16,551 nt of DNA from Chitinophagaceae bacterium (GTDB lineage Bacteria; Bacteroidota; Bacteroidia; Chitinophagales; Chitinophagaceae). The first letter of the stretch is position 1. Each line of letters begins with the position of its first letter. The stretch is from positions 1 through 16,551 of the forward strand of contig JAICHT010000039.1 of assembly GCA_025924755.1 (NCBI GenBank), written 5' to 3'. This document shows positions 8,752 through 15,154 of this stretch, in pieces. The notes beneath the pieces are model-generated. The model had not been told where the DNA came from, did not search any database, and saw nothing but the letters and a program-made list of their open reading frames with translations. Both the position numbers and the translations under genes were made by a program.

Positions 8752-8829
8752 TTTCCGTTTGGTAGCCAACATTTGCTTATTCGTCGCAATAATCAATTAT
8801 AATACCGGATAACGTGCTATTTTGCCTCA

Positions 8830-9873
8830 ATGAAAGCGCAGTGGTATGCAAAAAAGTGGATAACAATATTAGTGCACATCGTATTATGGCTGTTGCTTTT
8901 CTCATTGCCTTTTTTGCTGCGCTCCCCTTACGACAACAATGCCGCACATAAAGAACCCGCTCATCATCCCGGGTATCTCTACCACTATTTTTTTAGCTGT
9001 ATTATCTGGATTACCGTTTTTTATCTCAATGCCTACCTCTTTATTCCCGGGTATATCAATAAAAGAAAATACCGGCTATATGCCCTGACACAGCTCATCT
9101 TATTGCTGGTGGTGCTTTTTCTGGATTGGCTTTCCTTTAAATTATTCATCCCCGAAGCCAAGTTTATCGTTCAGAACTTTTTCATTTTCAATACCTTTCC
9201 GTACCTGTTTATTATGGCTTCCAGCACGGCATATCAAATGTTTTTATACCGTATTGAACTGGAAAGAACCGCCAAGGAAAAAGAAACGGAAAATCTTAAA
9301 ACCGAACTGTCTTTTCTACGGTCGCAGGTAAGCCCGCATTTCATGTTCAACGTATTGAACAATATGGTGGCGCTGGCCAGAAAAAAATCAGATGTGCTGG
9401 AGCCTTCCCTTATTAAGCTTTCTTCTTTATTGCGTTATATGCTTTATGAAACCGATGAAGAAAAAGTATCGTTAGCCAAAGAAATTGATTACCTGCAAAG
9501 CTATATTGACCTGCAACAGCAGCGGTTTGGAAAAAATATACTAATAAACGTGGGCATACAGCCGGTGGATACTTCTTACGAAATTGAGCCCATGTTGTTA
9601 ATACCCTTTGTCGAAAATGCTTTTAAGCATGGCGTTGGTTTAATAGAAGAAGCACAAATTGATATCGAACTAACGGTGAAGCATAGTGTATTACAGTTTT
9701 TTGTACGCAACCGGTATAGCAATGAAATAACAGAAATAAGAGATAAAACTTCTGGCATTGGATTGAATAATGTAAAAAGGAGATTAAATTTATTATACGG
9801 GAATCAATACTCTTTACTGATTAATAAAAAAGAAGGCTGGTTTACCGTTTCGCTTCAAATAAAACTTCACTGA
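8830..9873 (+). CDS. LytS-type sensor histidine kinase
   Basis: A 347-residue inner-membrane kinase of the His_kinase (PF06580) family. Four hydrophobic helices are visible at about residues 10-30, 50-72, 82-104 and 116-136, followed by a charged helical linker at 139-165. The phosphoacceptor is H170 in QVSPHFMFNVLNN, the hallmark of the LytS/YehU/BtsS group. The ATPase domain has the N-box with N263 (PFVENAFKHG) and a glycine box at 309-318 (GIGLNNVKRR). There is no separate periplasmic sensor domain, so the signal is probably sensed within or near the membrane. Its TGA overlaps the ATG of the response regulator by one base, indicating translational coupling and a cognate pair. The target genes cannot be seen from the sequence. 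Confidence 0.92.
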   Translation: MKAQWYAKKWITILVHIVLWLLLFSLPFLLRSPYDNNAAHKEPAHHPGYLYHYFFSCIIWITVFYLNAYLFIPGYINKRKYRLYALTQLILLLVVLFLDWLSFKLFIPEAKFIVQNFFIFNTFPYLFIMASSTAYQMFLYRIELERTAKEKETENLKTELSFLRSQVSPHFMFNVLNNMVALARKKSDVLEPSLIKLSSLLRYMLYETDEEKVSLAKEIDYLQSYIDLQQQRFGKNILINVGIQPVDTSYEIEPMLLIPFVENAFKHGVGLIEEAQIDIELTVKHSVLQFFVRNRYSNEITEIRDKTSGIGLNNVKRRLNLLYGNQYSLLINKKEGWFTVSLQIKLH

Positions 9874-10595
9874 TGCTTCGCTGTATTGCTATTGATGATG
9901 AAGTACTGGCACTGGAACTGCTGGAAGACAATATTAAAAAAGTGCCGTACCTGCAGTTGGTGGCCAGTTGTAGCAATGCCCTGCAGGCCATAAAAGTATT
10001 GCAAACCCAAACGGTGGATCTTATTTTTTCGGATATTCAAATGCCGGGACTTACAGGTTTGCAATTCATACAAAGTGCGCCGCAGCAGTGCATGTTTATC
10101 CTTATTACCGCTTATGAAAAGTATGCGCTAGATGGCTTCAATTTAAATGTGGTGGACTACCTGGTAAAGCCTGTAGAACTGGACCGGTTTATAAAGGCCT
10201 GCAACAAAGCCTGGGAGCTTTATCGTTTAAAAAATAAACCGCCGGAAGCCACTGCCGAAGCGCCGGCTTCCTACTTTTTTATTAATGTGGATTATAGCCT
10301 TTTAAAAGTAATATATGCAGATATTATATGGATAGAAGGTTTGAAAGATTATATCAAAATTCATTTAAAAAGCTCACCCAAGCCAGTGGTAGCCCGCATC
10401 AGTATGAAAGCCATAGAAGAGCAGCTCCCGGCGGTCCATTTTATACGGGTGCAAAAATCCTATATCGTTTCAAAAGATGCCATAACCGCTATTCGAAAGA
10501 ATAGCATATTTATAAAAGAGCTGGAAATACCCATTGGCGATAATTACCGGGAGGCCGTTGCCGCATTTGTAAAAAACAGCACCGAAGGAAATTAA
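9873..10595 (+). CDS. LytTR-family response regulator
   Basis: A 240-residue two-component transcription regulator. The receiver domain (about 1-115) has the acidic pair D8/D9, phosphoacceptor D54 in IFSDIQMPG, T79 in ILITAYEKYA and K99 in YLVKP, so all switch residues are intact. The LytTR DNA-binding domain (about 130-235) includes IIWIEGLKDYIKIHL and IRVQKSYIVS, the latter matching the conserved R-V-H/Q-K/R-S-Y-I-V segment. It starts within the stop codon of the kinase gene (TGATG at 9871-9875) and so is its cognate partner. This group typically binds two direct 9-base repeats upstream of its targets; I found no convincing pair in this window. Confidence 0.93.
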   Translation: MLRCIAIDDEVLALELLEDNIKKVPYLQLVASCSNALQAIKVLQTQTVDLIFSDIQMPGLTGLQFIQSAPQQCMFILITAYEKYALDGFNLNVVDYLVKPVELDRFIKACNKAWELYRLKNKPPEATAEAPASYFFINVDYSLLKVIYADIIWIEGLKDYIKIHLKSSPKPVVARISMKAIEEQLPAVHFIRVQKSYIVSKDAITAIRKNSIFIKELEIPIGDNYREAVAAFVKNSTEGN

Positions 10596-10724
10596 ATAGA
10601 AAAAACACCATTTGTCGCTTTCTTTTCAGCTTTTATCTATTTTTAAAATGCTGATGCCCGATTGCACTTACATTTGGCTAGGTATATACCCTATTTGTAT
10701 ATATCTTTTACAAAAAACAAAAAA

Positions 10725-11447
10725 ATGAAATCTTTTAAATTAAGCCTGCTATTGCTGGCCACTTTGTTCGGCACCTTATCTCATGCACAAACATCCGATG
10801 AAATCGTAAATAAACATATTGAAGCTATTGGCGGAAAAGATAAATTAAATGGCATCAAATCCGTTTATACAGAAGGCTCAATTAGCATCATGGGCAATGA
10901 CGCCCCATCTACCACCACCATATTAAATGGAAAGGGTTTTAAAAGCGAAATTGATTTTAACGGGCAAAAGATAGTGCAGGCCATCACCGATAAAGGCGGC
11001 TGGATGATAAACCCAATGATTGGAAGCACCGACCCACAGGCTATACCGGAAGATCAGTATAAAGCATCCAAAGAACAAATATTTATAGGCGGCCCATTGA
11101 TGGATTATGCAGCTAAAGGCATTAAGGTAGCACTGGCAGGTAAAGAAAATGTAGGTACTGTAAACGCCTATAAGCTAAACGTGACCACTAAGGACAGCAG
11201 CGAGTCTACGCTTTATATCGATCCTGCTACCTATTATATAATCAAAGCGGTTCGCAAGTTTAATATGAACGGGCAGGAAGGAGAAGTGGCAATGACTTTT
11301 TCCGATTTCAAGAAAACGGATTATGGTTATGTAATTCCGTATACTACAGAAACCACGCTGCCTCAAGGTATTACCATGACTTCAACCATTAAAAAGGCAG
11401 AAGTGAATAAAGAGGTTGATCCGAAAGTTTTTGAAATGCCTAAATAA
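10725..11447 (+). CDS. Exported LolA/LppX-like protein of unknown function
   Basis: A 240-residue exported protein. I chose the ATG at 10725 rather than an in-frame ATG at 10662 because it gives a clean signal peptide (MKSFKLSLLLLATLFGTLSHA, then Gln22) and is preceded by an A-rich leader typical of Bacteroidota starts. The mature part opens with DEIVNKHIEAIGGKDKLNGI and continues as alternating beta-strands (SVYTEGSISIMG, GGWMINPM, AYKLNVTTKD, STLYIDPATYYII, MTFSDFKKTDYGYVIPY). This is the pattern of proteins annotated in this phylum as outer-membrane lipoprotein-sorting or LolA-like, with a half-barrel fold that binds a hydrophobic ligand. No lipobox cysteine is present, so it is probably soluble and periplasmic. 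It lies 129 bases after the response regulator and is closed by the terminator at 11455-11486. The precise role is unknown. Confidence 0.8.
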   Translation: MKSFKLSLLLLATLFGTLSHAQTSDEIVNKHIEAIGGKDKLNGIKSVYTEGSISIMGNDAPSTTTILNGKGFKSEIDFNGQKIVQAITDKGGWMINPMIGSTDPQAIPEDQYKASKEQIFIGGPLMDYAAKGIKVALAGKENVGTVNAYKLNVTTKDSSESTLYIDPATYYIIKAVRKFNMNGQEGEVAMTFSDFKKTDYGYVIPYTTETTLPQGITMTSTIKKAEVNKEVDPKVFEMPK

Positions 11448-11454
11448 AAGAATT

Positions 11455-11486
11455 AAAAAGGGTGGCAATTAACAGCCACCCTTTTT
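11455..11486 (+). terminator. Rho-independent terminator
   Basis: Perfect 12-base stem (AAAAAGGGTGGC against GCCACCCTTTTT) with an 8-base loop, ending in a T-run and starting 7 bases after the stop codon of the LolA-like gene. The A-run on the left arm means it could also work on the minus strand, but no minus-strand gene faces it. It isolates the preceding genes from the GH3 operon. Confidence 0.92.
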
Positions 11487-11579
11487 AATAATAGCAGTTG
11501 CACCGCACTCCTGTTACTTCTATATTGTTAATCAGCTTCCCATTAATTCATTTATATCAATCTCATCCTTTGCTTTAAT

Positions 11580-13973
11580 ATGATAAAGTTTTTCACTTCT
11601 CTTCGTGCTTTTCTCCCCGCTACATTTTTTTTATGCTCCTGTTATCCTTCTACCGCACAGGCGCAAACAAACAAACCACTTCCCCAGCTGGGCAAAAACA
11701 GTATTAAAGAAGTAATTGGTGCTATGACGCTGGAAGAAAAAGCCAAACTGGTAGTAGGCAATGGCTTTCATATGCCCAGCGCAAAACTGCCTAGCGGCCC
11801 TGTAATTGGGCAAACACAGGATAAGGTAGCAGGTGCTGCCGGTACTACTTTTGGCATTCCGCGGCTGGGCATTCCGTCGCTGGTAGTGTCCGATGGTCCT
11901 GCCGGTTTGCGCATTGACCCGATACGTAATCACGACAGCTCAAAAACCTACTATGCAACTGCATTTCCTGTGGCTACTTTGCTGGCTTCTACTTGGGATA
12001 CGGCGTTGGTTAAGAAAGTAGGAGTAGCCTTCGGCAGCGAGGTGCATGATTATGGCGTGGATATTTTATTAGCCCCGGCTTTAAACATTCAACGCAATCC
12101 ATTGGGCGGCAGAAACTTTGAATACTATTCCGAAGATCCTTTGGTTGCAGGCAACATCACCGCTGCTATTGTAAATGGTATGGAATCGAATGGCATTGGC
12201 ACTTCTATTAAACACTTTGCAGCAAACAACCAGGAAACAAACCGCAACACGGTAAATACTATTGTAAGCGAAAGAGCGCTACGGGAAATTTATCTGAAAG
12301 GTTTTGAGATTGCTGTAAAAAAATCGCAACCCTGGACGGTAATGAGTTCGTATAACAAAATTAATGGCACGTATACCTCCGAGGAATACGACCTGCTTAC
12401 TACTATATTAAGAAAAGAATGGAGGTTTAAAGGATTGGTAATGACCGATTGGTTTGGGGGTAAAGATCCGGTGGCTCAAATGAAAGCCGGCAACGATCTG
12501 CTGATGCCGGGTACGCCGCAGCAGTCACAAAAAATCATAGATGCAGTAAATCACGATTCGCTGGATGTAAAAATTTTGGATGAAAATGTAGCGAGGATAC
12601 TGAATATCGTTTTGATGTCTCCCACTTTCAAAGGCTACCATGCTTCCGACAAACCGGACTTGAAAAAAAATGCGGAAGTATCGCGTGCTGCTGCCGAAGA
12701 AGGAATGGTATTACTTAAAAACGACAGCAATACCTTGCCCATTAAAAGTGCAAAAAAGATTGCAGTATTCGGCAATACCTCCTATGATATTATAGCCGGT
12801 GGTACCGGCAGTGGCGATGTAAACAAAGCTTATACCATATCACTGTTGCAAGGTTTATCCAATGCGGGCTACCAGGTAAATAATGATCTCCAAAAAGTGT
12901 ATACTGATTACTTGAAATCAGAGAGAGAAAAACATCCGAAGAAGAGCTTCTTTGCAGAGTTTATGAACCCTACGCCACCCATTGCCGAATATGCAGCCGG
13001 TGATGACGTCATTGCAAAGCAAGCTGCGGATAACGATATCGCCGTAATCACTATTGGAAGAAATGCAGGCGAAGGCAGGGATAGGAAAGTGAATAACGAT
13101 TTTAATTTATCAGATACCGAAAAAACGCTCATTAAAGATGTAAGTACCGCTTTTCATGCAAAAGGCAAAAAAGTAATAGCCATATTAAATATTGGCGGTG
13201 TAATAGAAGTGGCCAGTTGGAGAGACGAGGTGGATGGCATATTGCTGGCATGGCAACCGGGCCTGGAAGCCGGTAATGCGATAGCTGATGTTTTAAGCGG
13301 CAAAGTAACGCCATCGGGTAAGCTGGCTACCACTTTCCCGGTTTCTTATACTGATGTACCTTCGGCAAAAACCTTCCCTGGAAAAGAATTTCCGGACCAG
13401 GCAGTTTCCGGCAGCTTCGGCAGAAAGCAAATTCCTGCTGAAGTAACCTACGATGAAGGAGTATATGTGGGTTATCGCTACTATACTACCTTTGATGTAA
13501 AGCCGGCGTACGAATTTGGCTATGGTATGTCTTATACCAATTTTTCATACAGTAATTTAAAATTAAGCGCTGCTACATTTAATACCAATCTTACCGCGAC
13601 TATAATGGTTACCAATATTGGAAATGTCGCTGGTAAAGAAGTGGTGCAACTGTACCTTAGCGCACCTGCTAAAATGATGGATAAGCCGGTAGAAGAGTTG
13701 AAAGCCTTTGCTAAAACCAATTTATTAAAACCCGGTGCTTCTCAAACGATTACGTTTAAGATAGCTGCGGCAGACCTGGCTTCTTTCTATGCTAAAAATT
13801 CGTACTGGATAGCAGAAAGGGGAAAGTATACTGTAAAAATTGGCGCCTCTTCGTTGAATATAAAACAAACAGCTTCCTTTACCTTAGCAAAAGATATTGT
13901 AGTGGAAAAAGATCACAAGGTGTTGGTACCTGAAGCAGACATCAATGAAATGAAACCAAAAAACACGTTCTAA
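11580..13973 (+). CDS. Secreted GH3 beta-glucosidase
   Basis: A 797-residue glycoside hydrolase family 3 enzyme, expected to release glucose (or a related sugar) from the non-reducing end of beta-glucosides in the periplasm. The signal peptide ends STAQA before Gln29; an alternative lipobox-like LCSC at 18-21 makes a lipoprotein possible but less likely. The N-terminal barrel contains IPSLVVSDGPAGLR, GRNFEYYSEDP, K211-H212 in SIKHFAANN, and nucleophile D290 in VMTDWFGG. The second alpha/beta sandwich domain carries the probable acid/base E498 in GRNAGEGRDR, by analogy with Thermotoga Bgl3B-type enzymes. A C-terminal Fn3-like domain spans about 660-775 (VVQLYLSAPA, VEELKAFAKTNLLKPG). The three-domain order and length are normal and no PA14 insertion is seen. 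It is the first gene of a probable operon, the isomerase following after 49 bases. The exact glycoside cannot be told from sequence. Confidence 0.93.
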   Translation: MIKFFTSLRAFLPATFFLCSCYPSTAQAQTNKPLPQLGKNSIKEVIGAMTLEEKAKLVVGNGFHMPSAKLPSGPVIGQTQDKVAGAAGTTFGIPRLGIPSLVVSDGPAGLRIDPIRNHDSSKTYYATAFPVATLLASTWDTALVKKVGVAFGSEVHDYGVDILLAPALNIQRNPLGGRNFEYYSEDPLVAGNITAAIVNGMESNGIGTSIKHFAANNQETNRNTVNTIVSERALREIYLKGFEIAVKKSQPWTVMSSYNKINGTYTSEEYDLLTTILRKEWRFKGLVMTDWFGGKDPVAQMKAGNDLLMPGTPQQSQKIIDAVNHDSLDVKILDENVARILNIVLMSPTFKGYHASDKPDLKKNAEVSRAAAEEGMVLLKNDSNTLPIKSAKKIAVFGNTSYDIIAGGTGSGDVNKAYTISLLQGLSNAGYQVNNDLQKVYTDYLKSEREKHPKKSFFAEFMNPTPPIAEYAAGDDVIAKQAADNDIAVITIGRNAGEGRDRKVNNDFNLSDTEKTLIKDVSTAFHAKGKKVIAILNIGGVIEVASWRDEVDGILLAWQPGLEAGNAIADVLSGKVTPSGKLATTFPVSYTDVPSAKTFPGKEFPDQAVSGSFGRKQIPAEVTYDEGVYVGYRYYTTFDVKPAYEFGYGMSYTNFSYSNLKLSAATFNTNLTATIMVTNIGNVAGKEVVQLYLSAPAKMMDKPVEELKAFAKTNLLKPGASQTITFKIAAADLASFYAKNSYWIAERGKYTVKIGASSLNIKQTASFTLAKDIVVEKDHKVLVPEADINEMKPKNTF

Positions 13974-14022
13974 TAGGTTCATCACGGTTTATATTACCAT
14001 ATCAATAATTAAAATAACGATC

Positions 14023-14928
14023 ATGCTTAAACGTAGAGACTTTCTGAAACATTCCGGCACTATGGCGCTGGGCAGCCTTATAGTATCAAAAAACGCATCG
14101 GCTTTTTTTTCAAAAAAAGTATCTTACCCTATTGGGCTTCAGTTGTACACGCTTGGTAATTTAATGACAGCCGACACAAAAGGCACTTTACAAAAAGTGG
14201 CAGCCATTGGTTATAAAGAACTGGAAACTGCAGGCTCCGATAAAGGGAACTTTTACGGCTACAAACCAAAAGAGTTTGCTGCCATGGTAAAGGATATGGG
14301 TATGCATTGGCGTTCGGCGCACGTGGGCGGTGCTCCTTTCAGGGTAGACCAGATTATGAAAATGGCAAAAACAGCTGAAGATTCAGCCCGGATAAAAGGT
14401 TATATGGACCGTATGAAGAATGCGCCGAAGTCGCTCAACCTGCAGGATAACTATCAGCAACTGGCAGATGCTGCTGCAGAAGGTGGTATTAGCTACCTGG
14501 TATGCTCCAGCATCCCGGTAAGCACGTTAGACGAAATAAAAAATGCCGTGGAAGTGTTTAGCAAATCCGGAGAAGCCTGTAAAAAGAACGGCGTTCAATT
14601 TGCCTATCACAACCATACTACTGAATTTGACCAGGTAGAAGGCCACCGGCCGTTTGATTATATTTTAGACCATACTGATAAAAACCTGGTAAAAATGGAA
14701 CTGGACCTTGCATGGGCTACTAAAGCCGGCCAGGACCCGGTAGCTTTGTTTAAGCAACGTCCCGGACGCTTTCCGCTCTGGCATGTAAAAGATCTGGATA
14801 AGACTACAAAGAATCCTACAGAAGTTGGCAACGGCTATGTAGACTTCAAACGCATTTTTGAAAACGCAAAAGAATCGGGAATGAAATACTTCTTTGTAGA
14901 GCAGGACGGCGCACCACAGCCGCTGTAA
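14023..14928 (+). CDS. Exported sugar phosphate isomerase/epimerase (TIM barrel), apparently C-terminally truncated
   Basis: A 301-residue protein of the xylose isomerase-like TIM-barrel family (PF01261). The N terminus has a twin-arginine motif (KRRDFLK, residues 3-9), a modest hydrophobic stretch and an ASA site before F28, so it is a likely Tat substrate. Barrel landmarks are GLQLYTLG, H100 in SAHVGG, H196 and H198 in YHNHTTEF, E226/D228 in MELDLAW, H254 in LWHVKDLDK and E293 in FVEQDGAP. The metal-site residues therefore appear present. The frame stops with TAA at residue 302, exactly where relatives continue with a last helix; 14 more in-frame codons with helix-like sequence follow (see the next entry). 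Exported members in Bacteroidota often sit with glycoside hydrolases and oxidoreductases acting on glycosides; here the partner is the upstream GH3 enzyme. The substrate is unknown, and despite the family name it may not be a sugar phosphate in the envelope. Confidence 0.88.
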   Translation: MLKRRDFLKHSGTMALGSLIVSKNASAFFSKKVSYPIGLQLYTLGNLMTADTKGTLQKVAAIGYKELETAGSDKGNFYGYKPKEFAAMVKDMGMHWRSAHVGGAPFRVDQIMKMAKTAEDSARIKGYMDRMKNAPKSLNLQDNYQQLADAAAEGGISYLVCSSIPVSTLDEIKNAVEVFSKSGEACKKNGVQFAYHNHTTEFDQVEGHRPFDYILDHTDKNLVKMELDLAWATKAGQDPVALFKQRPGRFPLWHVKDLDKTTKNPTEVGNGYVDFKRIFENAKESGMKYFFVEQDGAPQPL

Positions 14929-14973
14929 AATATAACGACCAGCTATAAAAATCTTAATAAGTTGATGGCCTGA
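14926..14973 (+). pseudogene. In-frame stop plus 14-codon continuation of the isomerase C terminus
   Basis: After the TAA at 14926-14928 the same frame reads NITTSYKNLNKLMA and ends with TGA at 14971-14973. Members of this family usually end with a segment like VEQDxxPxPLENIxxSYxNLKKL, so TAA stands where Glu (GAA) would be expected. One G-to-T change would explain it, and the restored protein would have 316 residues. It could be a real nonsense mutation, a strain polymorphism or a sequencing error. The loss would remove the last barrel helix, with unclear effect on activity. Confidence 0.7.
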
Positions 14974-14996
14974 TTCGCATTGATTTAATTTTTAGC

Positions 14997-15022
14997 ACAG
15001 GTAGCTGATTTCAGCTACCTGT
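14997..15022 (+). terminator. Rho-independent terminator after the GH3-isomerase operon
   Basis: Perfect 12-base inverted repeat (ACAGGTAGCTGA against TCAGCTACCTGT) around two T residues, followed by CTTATTTT. It lies 68 bases past the isomerase TAA but only 23 bases past the downstream in-frame TGA at 14971-14973. The shorter spacing is the more usual one and fits the view that the ancestral gene ended at the TGA. Confidence 0.85.
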
Positions 15023-15154
15023 CTTATTTTGATATATACTGCATTTACCGTTCATTAAAACTTTCCAATATTTCGTCGCATCATTTCATCCACTCGTCTC
15101 ATTCATATCATATCTTCTTTATGGCAATGTAGCTTCGCAGTCACAAAGTTTTAT

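Noticed and set aside
10662..10724. Upstream ATG giving the LolA-like protein 21 extra N-terminal residues
   Set aside because: The extension would place a charged, polar segment before a perfect signal peptide. The ATG at 10725 has the better leader context and gives the normal signal peptide length.
11497..11530. Possible LytTR binding repeats (GTTG/GTTA/GTTA) upstream of the GH3 gene
   Set aside because: The spacings are 16 and 14 bases between repeat starts rather than the roughly 21-22 expected, and the flanking bases do not match the known pattern.
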